64,000 nucleotides of DNA from positions 1-64,000 of the forward strand of contig OY754981.1 in assembly GCA_963576475.1 (NCBI GenBank), written 5' to 3'. Shown here in pieces: positions 12,125 to 25,040 of this stretch. The stretch's first letter is position 1. Each line of letters opens with the position of its first letter. The DNA comes from Molanna angustata (lineage: Eukaryota > Arthropoda > Insecta > Trichoptera > Molannidae). The notes beneath the pieces were generated by a model. It did not search any database, was not told where the DNA came from, and was given only the letters and a program-made list of their open reading frames with translations. The translations under genes and the position numbers were made by a program.

Positions 12125-12290
12125 ACTATGTCAAATATTTATTTAACACGCACCCAATAACAAGTTGCCACATTCTGGAGACACAGATCCAGACTGAAAA
12201 CACAATCAAAAACTGTGCCTCCACCGGGAATCGAACCCGGGACCTTTGGATCAGCAGTCAGATACCCAACCAACTGAACCGCGAAGACCG
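12125..12290 (-). mobile_element. tRNA-derived SINE, family A
   Basis: On the minus strand it has a tRNA-like head ending in an RNA polymerase III B box (GGTTCGATTCC; plus-strand complement at 12227-12237). It continues with CACAGTTTTTGATTGTG and the family tail TCCAGAATGTGGCAACTTG. The head does not fold into a complete tRNA. Related copies are at 29196, 56290 and 27266. Confidence 0.8.
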
Positions 12291-13696
12291 ACAATATGGT
12301 GGTGATGATGGTGATGTTTGATGGTGGAGTGCCACGTTTTGATTCACTCCTTCATCATATTGTCCTCTGGTCGCCTTAGTTATTATCGTTTTTCTTGTAT
12401 ATAATTTTATTATATTCTATTGAAGTCTACTCTAATACACAATAATACATTATGTATTTCGACTGAACCGTTTATTTTACCTGAGACGATTACTATTTGG
12501 TCTAATGCATTTTATTATGAATCATATTTTATTACAATTTATTATCATCGTACCTCACTACCCACTCACTAGATATGTATCAAGTAATGCCAACTGAATG
12601 GTTTGTAGAACTCAAATATGAAATTAACTCTCGGTGAGTGATTCTATAATAGTTTATAGGTAGGCACCTATTTTAACAATATATTTTAAGATCACTCAAA
12701 TAATACGAGGATAATATTTCACACGGAGCAAAATAATAATCGCGTAAATTATTTTGAAATCATTTACTCTCAGTACAACATACATATGTAGATAGTTTAA
12801 TGTTAGAGGTTATTTTTTTAACTTTTTATAAAACACGATTGAATTATTTATATTATTATATTATTTGATTTTATTCGTTCTCATATCGCACCTTTTTTTT
12901 TTTAATGACACTATATAAAATTGAAAATATAAAATTTTTAATATTTATAACCAGCTATGTATTTTAGATGAGCGCTATCTATTGAATACAGAAACACCAG
13001 ATCTCTAGTTCAAATATTTACCACCAATTGACATTATTGCGATTTGTATTTTTTCAAACTAAATAAAAAAACCATAATTTTAATCCCTGATTGAGAAAAT
13101 GTTGTTTTATGTTTAGTGTCCCTATGAAAATAAAGATGCGATATATGTCTCATATTATTGATCATCGTGGATATTTTTAGGTACATATAATGAAAAAATC
13201 GTGAATATTCATTGATGTATTCTTTCATATTCAATATATTAAGTAAAATGTTATATAAAGTGTAAACCTGCAAATATGGACTATTTCCTACTTGGACATG
13301 TTAACCTTATTTATAAAAACATTACTCGAGGTCAAATGGCCCATAAAAGTTAATCTCGGTGGTTCTAGAAAGATCCATAGTCATTTGATTAAAGATGAAA
13401 GTTGTTTGTAGTATATAGGTACCTACCTATAGATAGGTATGTACAAGAGAAAGAAGAAATAAACTCTTGGTAATAATATACGTTTATTTATATATCTGTA
13501 TTATAGGTATGTTACTTATATGTTATTTAATTATAATATTTATATTATATCATTATACATATGTATGTAAACTATCGGTAGGTACCTATGTATCATTGTG
13601 ATAAAAATGTTAAAATTGAACATAAATGCACGTACCTATCTGATCGGTAGATGTACCTACACTTCATATTATGTTGAAAATAAGTTTCTGAAATAT

Positions 13697-13843
13697 AACC
13701 ATATTTGAATTATAAATTAGCTATAAACCACTTGTTTTTTTGAGTCACTTCGCGACATGTTTCGGAAGCGCTGTCATTCCATCGACCGGCGTGTCTAGAC
13801 AAAAAAAAGTGGTTTATAGCTAATTTATAATTCAAATATGGTT
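13697..13843. mobile_element. Foldback element with 37-bp terminal inverted repeats
   Basis: Arms 13697-13733 and 13807-13843 are perfect reverse complements (core AATTATAAATTAGCTATAAA), about 147 bp in all. The minus-strand interior contains CTTCCGAAACATGTC, sharing a GAAAC-NN-GUC block with the hammerhead-like elements at 25.1 and 62.7 kb. No frame. Confidence 0.85.
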
Positions 13844-15204
13844 AATATTAACTACCACAAAATATCCGCCGAATCATTAAATGATATTTGAAACAGACAA
13901 CTCTTAATTCATTTTTTTAAAACATATTTATTTTCTTTATCTTTTCGGTGAATTTCCTCAAAACAAATTCATACATTACGTGTCAATAACCTCGAGTTTT
14001 TCTAGATTAATGGGTGATTTAGCTATGAGTATTTATACATATATAAATCATTATGGCTGCTTTCCTCCGTTGGGTTGACAATCAAATGTTTAAAATTCCC
14101 CTGGTATATGTCCTACCATATTCTAAATATTTCTTTTCATTATTTAAAAGTATTTCACTAAAAAAACATACAGTTAACAAAATCTTACTTTGTCACTTTG
14201 TTTTACTTCTAAACGTTTCTTAATCTGAAAATAAATAATTAATGAACTATAAAAACATGTTATATTACTTTCAGTTCAATTCTACTGCATATTTGGGTTC
14301 ACGAGTTCATTAACTATAAGATAGTTACGTTTAGCCAGATTCATTAAGTAATATAATAAATAATTACTCTAAAAATATTGAAATATAAGTGTGTAGATAT
14401 GTAAAGATGAATGCAATGAAATTATTCCAAAAGTGTAATAGTGTAGCAGCACTTGTCTTTAAACAATTTAATGTGTGTTCTGCTCCGTAGTGTAGTAGAT
14501 ATTATGTAGGTACATAGTTCATACCTACCTACCCATCCTACAGCAGCGAGACTATCAGTACTTGGAATCCCATCTTCTGGAGAAATTCACTTATAGATTT
14601 CTCTTGAGGGAATATGGAATGATCATACAGACGGTGGTTTGAGGTTTTCTCTTATTACCATTCGTTTAAAACCAATTTAAAACTTTGAATATTAAATAGA
14701 AGTGTATGGAAGAGTAAAGTCACCATTAAAATTAACGGATTTTTAATAATTTTACAACATACATATACCTACATACAATATACATACAATACCAGAGTAA
14801 GTAGTTTAAACGTTTTGTAGGGGAATGATTTTCAATGTAATTAATAATAGTGCTTTCACTTTTTTATCATTTTCGGGTGTCCCGTAAAAGATATACCTAA
14901 TTGACAATAAAACACAATAAAAATAACATCTTTCATACTTCAACAATGAGGTTCACTACCCATTCTTAATGTAACTTTTTTATGTGAGACAAGACTTACA
15001 GTATTATGCACAGTCGCACACCTGTCGCTGGTCACATTTATTCTTACACATTACAATTAATAATGAACATTGTTAGGTACATAATTACAAAATTCACGTT
15101 ATTTCACAACTGTTCCTCTCCTTTTCTAATAGTAATTCGTAATTTTGTTTCACACAGTTTATTTAAAGCCATCTATCATTGAACTTGTTTTGGTTTGTCT
15201 ATAG

Positions 15205-15376
15205 ATCTCCAATGGCTTCCTATGGAATGTGACTGCGCCTACGGTACAAGGTTGGAGTGTGTCGGCAAAGGATTACGAGAGGTTCCCAAGGTTCCAGGAG
15301 TGACGAGACTTCAGTTGGCCAATAACTCTATACAACTTACTGAAAACTCTTTTCAACTTTTTACTCTTGATCTCAT
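15205..15376 (+). CDS. LGR exon a: LRR N-terminal cap and first LRR
   Basis: The acceptor TCTATAG precedes 15205 and the donor GTAAG follows 15376. The exon enters and leaves after two bases of a codon, the phase shared by most later LRR exons. It encodes a cap with ECDCAYGTRLEC followed by GLREVPKVPGVTRLQLANNS, the standard start of an LRR ectodomain. It needs an upstream exon, which I did not find. Confidence 0.88.
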
Positions 15377-15527
15377 GTAAGAAATTTTATTTTTATTTTA
15401 ATATTTACCATTTCACCTTCTTTCTTCTTTTTTTATTTTAATAAATTCATAACCTTCAAAAAGTCAATGAATAAAATTTAACAACTCATTATTATTTTTT
15501 TCGTGAGATGTTTCGTGAATTTATTTT

Positions 15528-15630
15528 TTTAAAAAAAAAAAAAAAAATGAATATGTCCTTGTTAAACAAGTACATATACATCTTACTACGTTCCCTAAAA
15601 TAAGCAAATAAATGCTTGTGCTATAGGTGT
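15528..15630 (-). mobile_element. SINE family B fragment (3' part)
   Basis: After an A-run on the plus strand comes ATGAATATGTCCTTGTTAAA and AGCAAATAAATGCTTGTGCT, matching 26190-26280. The tRNA-like head is missing. Confidence 0.7.
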
Positions 15631-15849
15631 CCGAATTAACGAAAATTAACTGTCCGAAGATTAACGAAATTCAATAAGTAGGTATCCTATTTTATAAAAA
15701 ATCCATTTACCATTCTGAAGATGCCCGGCATTGAGCGATACCGGTGAATGGGAGTCGCGTTTATAGACTTAATAAAATAGAACATAAAATTATATATTAT
15801 GTAATATTTTTGTATATTCAATGTGATTATGGTGTTCTATCCCACAATA

Positions 15850-17135
15850 CTTATTATACATATTATGTATGTACATGCTCTCTTATTATACATATTATGT
15901 ATGTACATGCTCTCTTATTATACATATTATGTATGTACATGCTCTCTTATTATACATATTATGTATGTACATGCTCTCTTATTATACATATTATGTATGT
16001 ACATGCTCTCTTATTATACATATTATGTATGTACATGCTATCTTATTATACATATTATGTATGTACATGCTCTCTTATTATACATATTATGTATGTACAT
16101 GCTCTCTTATTATACATATTATGTATGTACATGCTATCTTATTATACATATTATGTATATACATGCTCTCTTATTATACATATTATGTATGTACATGCTC
16201 TCTTATTATACATATTATGTATGTACATGCTCTCTTATTATACATATTATGTATGTACATGCTCTCTTATTATACATATTATGTATGTACATGCTCTCTT
16301 ATTATACATATTATGTATGTACATGCTCTCTTATTATACATATTATGTATGTACATGCTCTCTTATTATACATATTATGTATGTACATGCTATCTTATTA
16401 TACATATTATGTATGTACATGCTCTCTTATTATACATATTATGTATGTACATGCTCTCTTATTATACATATTATGTATGTACATGCTATCTTATTATACA
16501 TATTATGTATATACATGCTCTCTTATTATACATATTATGTATGTACATGCTCTCTTATTATACATATTATGTATGTACATGCTATCTTATTATGCATATT
16601 ATGTATGTATATGCTCTCTTATTATACATATTATGTATGTTCATGCTCTCTTATTATACATATTATGTATGTACATGCTCTCTTATTATACATATTATGT
16701 ATGTACATGCTCTCTTATTATACATATTATGTATGTACATGCTCTCTTATTATACATATTATGTATGTACATGCTCTCTTATTATACATATTATATATGT
16801 ACATGCTATCTTATTATACATATTACGTATGTACATGCTCTCTTATTATACATATTATGTTTGTACATGCTCTCTTATTATACATATTATGTATGTACAT
16901 GCTCTCTTATTATACATATTATGTATGTACATGCTATCTTATTATACATATTATGTATGTACATGCTCTCTTATTATACATATTATGTATGTACATGCTC
17001 TCTTATTATACATATTATGTATGTACATGCTCTCTTATTATACATATTATGTATTTACATGCTATCTTATTATACATATTATGTATGTACATGCTCTCTT
17101 ATTATACATATTATGTATGTACATGCTCTCTTATT
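15850..17135. repeat. 32-bp satellite, about 40 copies
   Basis: The unit is 32 bp (contains CATATTATGTATGTACATGC then TCTCTTATTATA). Most copies are identical; the commonest variant has CTATCTT for CTCTCTT. Three units make 96 bp, and none of the three plus-strand frames contains a stop, so three overlapping frames of 450-500 codons appear. These are artefacts of the repeat. It lies in intron 1 of the receptor gene. Confidence 0.97.
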
Positions 17136-17260
17136 ATTCTTACTTCGTATGTTCCCATCTTTCAAAATCTCATTTATATAATCATGCCAACTCCTTTTCG
17201 GCCTTCCCCTACATCTCTATCCACTATTTTTAGATTTGTATAAAACCTTTACTTTCTTTG
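17136..17260 (-). mobile_element. RTE-like LINE fragment (C-terminal coding)
   Basis: The minus strand encodes a stretch like GRP.RSWHDYINEILKDGNI, the C-terminal signature of the LINE also at 19.6, 39.5 and 54.6 kb. It abuts the 32-bp satellite directly. Confidence 0.75.
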
Positions 17261-17316
17261 TCAGGCGTTATAAAGAAATAAAATATATATTACAATTTTT
17301 TTATTTGTAATTATTT

Positions 17317-18243
17317 TATTTTTATTATAATCAATCAATATGATCTCGGTATGAAGGTTTATTTTTATTATAATCAATCAATATGATCTCGGAATGAAGG
17401 TTTATTTATTATAATCAATCAATATGATCTCGGTATGAAGGTTTATTTTTATTATAATCAATCAATATGATCTCGGTATGAAGGTTTATTTATTATAATC
17501 AATCAATATGATCTCGGTATGAAGGTTTATTTTTATTATAATCAATCAATATGATCTCGGTATGAAGGTTTATTTATTATAATCAATCAATATGATCTCG
17601 GTATGAAGGTTTATTTTTATTATAATCAATCAATATGATCTCGGTATGAAGGTTATTTTATTATAATCAATCAATATGATCTCGGTATGAAGGTTTATTT
17701 TTATTATAATCAATCAATATGATCTCGGTATGAAGGTTTATTTATTATAATCAATCAATATGATCTCGGTATGAAGGTTTATTTTTATTATAATCAATCA
17801 ATATGATCTCGGTATGAAGGTTTATTTATTATAATCAATCAATATGATCTCGGTATGAAGGTTTATTTATTATAATCAATCAATATGATCTCGGTATGAA
17901 GGTTTATTTTTATTATAATCAATCAATATGATCTCGGTATGAAGGTTTATTTATTATAATCAATCAATATGATCTCGGTATGAAGGTTTATTTTTATTAT
18001 AATCAATCAATATGATCTCGGTATGAAGGTTTATTTATTATAATCAATCAATATGATCTCGGTATGAAGGTTTATTTATTATAATCAATCAATATGATCT
18101 CGGTATGAAGGTTTATTTTTATTATAATCAATCAATATGATCTCGGTATGAAGGTTTATTTATTATAATCAATCAATATGATCTCGGTATGAAGGTTTAT
18201 TTATTATAATCAATCAATATGATCTCGGTATGAAGGTTTATTC
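17317..18243. repeat. 40-44-bp satellite, about 22 copies
   Basis: The unit carries ATAATCAATCAATATGATCT then CGGTATGAAGGTTTATT. Two length forms, differing by a TTTA or TTTTTA spacer, alternate over much of the array. Copies are nearly identical, pointing to recent amplification. It lies in intron 1. Confidence 0.97.
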
Positions 18244-19090
18244 TCATAAATATTGATAAAATTATGTAAATTCTCATGTGCTTTAGGAAAAAATATCTAT
18301 AAAAACAAGAAAATAAAAAAAAAATCTCTCGAATTTCCTGACATCCAATTATGCAGCTGTATGAACCCGCACCCAATCTAAGGCGATATTTTGCTAAGGT
18401 ACATAATCATGGATGGGAACAGTCTAGAACATTCACATGGGTGGTATACATATGTAATGTACATGGGTAGGTAGATATACATATATAATGTAACATAATA
18501 GTTTTTTTACCAAATCACTTGTCTTCCCTTTTATCCAACAACTTGTGTTTGTTATATCTCCTTAATGTGGCCAATTTGTTTTTTCCTTGTATCACAGAAA
18601 CTACATTATTCATTTCTACATTATCTATTTTATCTTATATGTATAGGTATAAGTAATATAAGTAGGTAGGTAGGTATCTGTTTTAAACAAAATTTATAAA
18701 TCAAATACTGATTTGTAATGTCCAGTCATATCAGGGTCTATTTATTTATTTATTTATTTATATAATTTATGTACATGTGTACAAAGGCAGGTTTATTGCC
18801 ATAAGGCAATTTCTTCCAACCATTCATATTGCCTAGTTAAATATAATCGGGGTCTATTCATATTTCCTAGGTTATTATATCAGGATCTATTCATGTTGCC
18901 TAGTTAGTTATACCTACCATGGTTTATTCATATTTCCTAGGTTATTACATCAGGGTCTATTCATATTTCCAAAGTTATTTTATGTCAGGATCTATTAAAA
19001 TTGCTTAATTTATTTTCATTTCTCAAATCTAAATAGGTACAATTCACTAACATTTATATATTATATTTAGGTATGTAGACGAATGTAGTA
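18244..19090. other. Intron 1 sequence, AT-rich, no gene seen
   Basis: It contains an imperfect local repeat of GGTCTATTCATATTTCCTAG (several copies, 18850-19000), a short TTTA run near 18740 and a block near 18780-18825 (GGCAATTTCTTCCAACCA) resembling SINE family C. Nothing coding. Confidence 0.7.
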
Positions 19091-19925
19091 CCAACATTGA
19101 CGCATGCAAGTGAAACCTGGAAAAAAAACCTGAAAATGCCAAAAGTCGCACGAAAGCAGAATATGTTCAGTGTTGGAACTGTTAGAACAAATCCTTTCCT
19201 CACTTTATTCCTTTCCCCACCCCTCCGGGCCTGACCATGTCAAGGCTGTATCGAATCAGTCTGCGTCCGAATGCGCTCCGGTTGACACGTCATGCGTGTG
19301 ACGTAATCTCGTGGATTATCGCAGCGAAGCGTAGTTTTGGAGCATATTGCCGGTCGCGAAACATCGTGAAATTCCCGACGGCAATTGGAATTGGTACCTT
19401 CCGGGCTGCTCCTGGAAGGTCAGAAGACTCGTCGAACCTCAAGACAGCAGAGGAAGAGAGTGTCATCTGGAAACCGGCGACGGAAGACAGGTCAGTCCTT
19501 ATTCCTTTCGTCACAATCCCGCGACCCTCATAGGGACGCGACAGAATAAATGCAGTTCAAATGAGGTAACAAAGAAGAATTTCTAATAGGACGATGTACG
19601 AAAGGGTAAGAAACGAGGACATAAGGAAAGAATGTAAGATAAAGAATGACATAATTGATAGAACGAAAGCTATCACATTAAAATGGTTTGAGCACTTAGG
19701 AAGAATGAATGAAGAACGCCTGAAAGCTGATATAAGAGGTCAGGGGAGCCCAAGAAAAAGATAGCTCGACCATGTGAACGATATTCTGAAATACGGAAAT
19801 GTAAGAAACGTGAACAACAGACGATTCATGAATATTGACGAAGTGATGAATGTGTTTCAAGATAGAAATGTGGCGCTCTGTTCTCTCTGCCTACCCTGTG
19901 CGGGACATGGCGTGATAGTATGTAT
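19090..19925 (+). mobile_element. RTE-like LINE 3' end, interrupted by a GC-rich insert
   Basis: It begins with ACGCATGCAAGTGAAACCTG, matching the 39.46-kb copy, breaks at about 19165, and resumes at about 19560 through the conserved C-terminal coding and the tail TCTCTCTGCCTACCC..GCGTGATAGTATGTATGTA. Stops and frameshifts are present, so it is dead. Confidence 0.8.
19170..19554 (+). mobile_element. GC-rich insert, possible solo LTR
   Basis: About 385 bp of much higher G+C than its surroundings, splitting a LINE copy. It opens near TGTTGGAACTG, ends near GAATAAATGCA and is flanked by GTTCA on both sides (19165-19169, 19555-19559), as a solo LTR with a 5-bp target duplication would be. The left border has one extra G, so borders are not settled. 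The open frame inside (19237-19533) matches nothing I know. Confidence 0.4.
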
Positions 19926-20039
19926 GTATGACAAACGTTTCAATCTCATCAATTTTTTAAAAAAATATATATTGAAAATATCAGTCTAAATTTGTTTATT
20001 TCTCAAAAATATTGTGATACTGATCGATCCCAATATTTT

Positions 20040-20975
20040 CTTTTCCAGCTGTCGATATGGTAAGAGAATTTAATTCTCTAAAAATATCGACAAAGTATCA
20101 AGCCAAGATACGCGAGATTTGTATACAGGGTCTATATTTTTCATGTTTTTTCAAAAAACGTTAACTTAGAGGCTTCGCAGCATATTCGTTCAATATATAC
20201 GAATTTACTCAGAATACGGAGTAGAACATTTAGTGTGTCTGTGTCTGTGTGTTCCCCCACCCTTATAACTTTTGATCCGCTCAATTGACAGAGCTCAAAA
20301 TTTCATAATATATAAAAAGTTATAGGCCTACAAAACTTTCATACTCAGAATTTTTAATTTTTGTTTCAGTCAGGGGTTATCAAATTTTAAATTTTTACTT
20401 TATTTTTCCATATGTCTCAAAAATCATAAAAGCTAGAATGCTGAAAATTGATATAAGTATAAACAAATAAATAATCTAAAATACGTTTTTAAAAAAAAAA
20501 TTATGATAAATTTATGTGTTTAATTTCCTATATTTCCATATGTTTTAAAAATATCGATAAAAGCCGAAACACTCCAACCAGATAATTTAATTTTCTATAA
20601 AATTTATGAACATTGTAATATTTCATCACAAAATATTTTTAACATATTTTCTAAAAATTAAATTAAGTGACGACATTGTTTCATACAATTTGTAAGGCAG
20701 TAAAAATAATATCACTCAATAGTATGATACCTACTTAATCTACAAACATATATCATGCTGTTTTTATATTCTGGGTAGGATAAACAGACTCACCTCCATA
20801 CTATCCTATCCTGACATGTATACCTACATGCTATATATATATATATATATATATATAGAAAACAAAATATCTTAATATACCTATTTATTAATTTATGTTT
20901 AAGTGTTTATAGTTTCGTACGTATTCTTCAATTATGCATAATATCGCCATCGACAGTTACATGCAACTAGTATAT
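20040..20975. repeat. Dispersed repeat family R, copy 3
   Basis: It matches copy 1 through GCATATTCGTTCAATATATA, CTTATAACTTTTGATCCGCT, GTTTCAGTCAGGGGTTATCA and TTTCATACAATTTGTAAGGC, ending with ATCGCCATCGACAGTTACAT and GCAACTAGT. An (AT)n run lies at about 20833-20857. Non-coding. Confidence 0.65.
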
Positions 20976-22085
20976 TCAAATACCTACTAATAATTTGTAT
21001 TTTTTCATATAATTCATTTTTTGAAAACTGATAAAATACTTCAAAAATATATGTCTCATTTGACGGTATTTATATATGTAGGTATGTATTATAAAATATC
21101 TCTATTTCAATAAGAAGAAATCAAACAATGGCAGCTCAAAAGTCCAACTCTAACAAATAAAAAAGTACTTACCCATCATTAAACATCGAATAAACTTACA
21201 TATATCATTTGTACGTTTTTGATGACATTTCAGTTTTAAACATCACAAACAAATTTCGTTTCATCGAAAATAAACTTTCTCATTTTGTCTCATTTGAAGA
21301 AGAAAACTATTTTTGTAGTAGGTAGGTACCTACGTAGTAAAATGATTGTGCAGTACAAAGATATAGAATCTCAATTTGTTAGCACATGGCTAGATTTGTT
21401 AGCACATTGCATTCACCCTCATGTCCCTGATGTAGGTAGGTACAGTCCTTATCGATCAGCTTCGATTCTCCTGATGTCCCCTTTATTGAATGTTATTAAG
21501 ATACCACAGATAATATTATTTGCACGTACCTACCTGCAACGATTATATTATCTGTGGTACCTACATTAATTTAAATATGTTCGTAATTACACACTTCACT
21601 TGTTATTTTATTTTTCTTACTTTTCATGAATATTCTTGATTTTTTTACATATGTATATCATTAAGCGTGTACAATTTTATATACATATATATTTTTACTG
21701 TCATTTTTTCAACCTTTTCTCGATTTGATTGTTTAATCTTAACGTACATTTCTTTTGTTGTTTTTGAATTTTATTTATTTTTATTTAAACCTAACATACA
21801 TACATACAGTGATACAAACAAATTCAATGTATACAATATACCTACATATTACATATCATAGACCAATTTTGTTTGCTGATATAAAATTATTTTTTATAAG
21901 CTGCACACTCTGCACAGTTTTAGACAATTTCTTCATATATGTAATGTTGCCACTACTTTGTGGCACGTTGTTAAATTATAAATTAATTAAATTACATATA
22001 GGTAATAACTTTGTTTATCGGGAAAGGAAGGTTGTGGCATTCGTAGTCAAACTGAACAAAGCAGGAATCAGCTACCGTAAACCTC

Positions 22086-22400
<315 letters not shown>

Positions 22401-23280
22401 TTAACAAGATCAACGTTCATCGTTTAATAAAAAATATATAATTTAGTGAAATTGTGCAAGACAGCAAAACTCTTGCGAAACCTGGTCCAAACAATTTCGT
22501 GCTTTTTAGTGATAATTTGAGAAGGAATGAGATAAAATAAACAAATTCACCACAAGACTCATTATTATAAATTAATAAGTTTTGTCAATAAATATTTAAA
22601 CGACACAAGATGACAAAATCAGATTACTTGGCTACACTATTAGGTACTTGCGTGATGGTATATTGAATAAATTGTCTTTTACAGAAGAATGACTTAGAAT
22701 TCAGTATCGGAATTCAGTCTATATATTAGGTATATATTTATGAATTAATTCAGTCACGGAATGTTCGTCTGATTTTCTGTCACCGATCGAATAAGACATC
22801 CTGTTTTATTTGTTTTATTAATGAATGTAACTATTCCTCACATTTGTTTTGTTAAAGCCTGTTTTCAATTGTTCAATAGCAAAAGTTTCACAAAACAAAG
22901 TTCTGTGAAAATCAATACAAAATAACAAATTAAATTTATTTCTTCTTTGGTTGGACATTATTAGATTTTTTGTTTATTACATAAAAGGGTTTTAGATCTC
23001 TTTGAAAGAAAATTCAACATAATATTTAACTTATTGCTTAGGTAATTTGAATTTTAAATTGCTTAGGCTATTGCTTAGGCTTAGGTAATACATATCTATC
23101 TAGATATGTATGTACATACATAGTTACTTACCCGTAAAATTATAATTGAATTAAAAATCTTAATCTGACAATTATATATTATTCTGTAATTTTAAAAATA
23201 TATAACGTTTAACTTTTTTTGCGGAAATAAATTCGCCACCTACGCATAGTGCAATGAATTATTTAATGTTATCATTATTA
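22401..23280. other. Intron 1 sequence, nothing recognised
   Basis: AT-rich sequence with a local duplication of TTGCTTAGG (23030-23090). No splice-bounded exon or element recognised. Confidence 0.6.
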
Positions 23281-23550
23281 GATGGGTGGTGGCAGAACGG
23301 TTAACGTGCCGGGTTTTTTAATCCAGTATTCGCGACTTCGGATCCTGCCACGACCGATTTCGTTCACCTACAGCACAAGCATTTATGCTCAATTTAGGGA
23401 ATGTATGAGGATTTATACGTACTTGTTACTACAAGGACATATTCATTCTTCAGAATGTGGCAATTTGTTATTAGGTGCGTGTCAAATTAATATTTGGCAT
23501 AGAACCTGTAAGTTATCTGAAAAATTATACAAAATAGAAAGATAATAAAC
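23281..23550 (+). mobile_element. SINE family B with a family A tail
   Basis: The tRNA-like head (GATGGGTGGTGGCAGAACGG) and CGACCGATTTCGTTCACCTA match family B. The end TCAGAATGTGGCAATTTGTT and GGTGCGTGTCAAATTAATAT match the tail of family A, so it is a chimera. Confidence 0.75.
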
Positions 23551-24829
23551 TTAAATTATTGAATAAAAGTGTTTTGCTGCATTAGTAATAAAATAGCAAA
23601 AATAGATAACAAAAAAACATAAAGGTACCTACAACATTTAAGCTATTTTGTTAAATGAAACAAAACATATTGCGCATATAAGCACGTTTTAAAGTTATAA
23701 ACTCAATATTTAATTTTCTTATTTTGATTTTCATTAAGCGTTATACCGAAACTGTTATACGACGAACTCTGTTAAAAAGTAATCATGGTTGGGGAGGATA
23801 AAGTACAATCTATAATAAATTTAACTCAATTTAAGTTCAACTTTTCAAGTTTGTCATTGTTCTTAAAATCATCAAGTTTATAACTTAGCATTGTGTTACA
23901 CTTGGTAGAGAATGATATAGAGAGTAGATACTTACCTATATATGTGTAGGTATAATCTTAATATCATTTTATAAACCCACCAAATAATAATAATAATGTA
24001 TGGCAAGTTGTTATGTTTAATTATCACCCCTCTATCGTCTGTCTGCTATGGTTTATTATATTCCACTTTCAGTTTCAGACTATACATACCTACATACATA
24101 TGTACATAGTCGAGTATCTGATAAACCATTTTATGAGGAACAGAAGATGACGAAGGACGTAAATGAAACATCAGATACTTAATGGACACAATTGGTTTTA
24201 CTGTATTTTAACTGACTAAATAATAATCGTGTCTGCAACTTTTGAAGTGAACTTTGAAGGAAAATGAACAGTGATTTTATAGACAAATTTTAGTAGGTAC
24301 CTACCTACAAAAGATTTATTATCGAGCTTGTGATTTTACTTTCTATAGGTATCGAGCTTATAATGTATACTTTCTATAGGCATCGAGCAAAATTTTGGAC
24401 AAAAGGTTATTTACCCCCGTGACCTTTCTACAAATTTTCAAACCGTAAAATATTCTACAAATTCTTCCTAATCAATAAAACTCTGACCCTTGATGAACAC
24501 CGATGTGTTTTTAATAAACATGTATTCCATTATTGCAACTTTAATTTGGGGGCTTTGCAAAAAAATATTTAGGGTGAAAACTTGTTCCCAGTATAAATTT
24601 CAGTTTCAGTCAGAAAAAAATCTTTTCGTGAAAAATCTGTCAAATCAACACAACACCTCTCTAAACCACAACATTATAAAACCAATCTATTCATTCTGAT
24701 CATTTTCAGTTTGTTTTATTCTCCTATACATTCTAATCTACCAATATAACGGTGAGAGTCGAAAGCAGAGAAAAACTTCAATTTATTTATTTATTAGAAA
24801 AATATGTAAGTATTTTATATTTTTCACAG

Positions 24830-24901
24830 AAATCTGGTGGACAACGATCTAACTGAATTACCTACCAAAGTCTTTCAAAACCAGACCAAACTACAAAAAC
24901 T
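24830..24901 (+). CDS. LGR exon b: one LRR
   Basis: 72 nt between TTTTCACAG and GTAAGTATC. Spliced to exon a it reads INLVDNDLTELPTKVFQNQT then KLQKL, a full 24-residue LRR with the LxxNxL core. Confidence 0.93.
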
Positions 24902-25040
24902 GTAAGTATCAATATGTAATTATATCTAATACATATACTAGGTACTTTCCTAACCATTTATTTATTTCATAGACATCAATTATTCATGTTATCTATATTT
25001 TTCATTCCAACTCATCATATTTATATCAGATGTATCTTTG

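Larger units (their letters stand above)
7740..15204. other. Non-coding region upstream of the first recognised receptor exon
   Basis: I see no convincing host exon here. It holds two copies of a dispersed repeat, a perfect palindrome, a 20-bp tandem repeat, a minus-strand SINE and a foldback element, listed separately. The rest is AT-rich unique-looking sequence. The receptor gene's LDLa or signal-peptide exons could be hidden here, but I found no cysteine-rich exon with splice sites. Confidence 0.5.

Noticed and set aside
12200..12290. Possible tRNA gene
   Set aside because: It has a B box but no complete cloverleaf, and it continues into a SINE body shared with other copies.
15744..17243. 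Three overlapping 450-500-codon frames
   Set aside because: They are the three frames of one 32-bp stop-free satellite and share no splice or codon evidence of coding.
15850..18243. CRISPR-like array
   Set aside because: Both arrays are contiguous satellites without unique spacers, in an intron of a eukaryotic gene.
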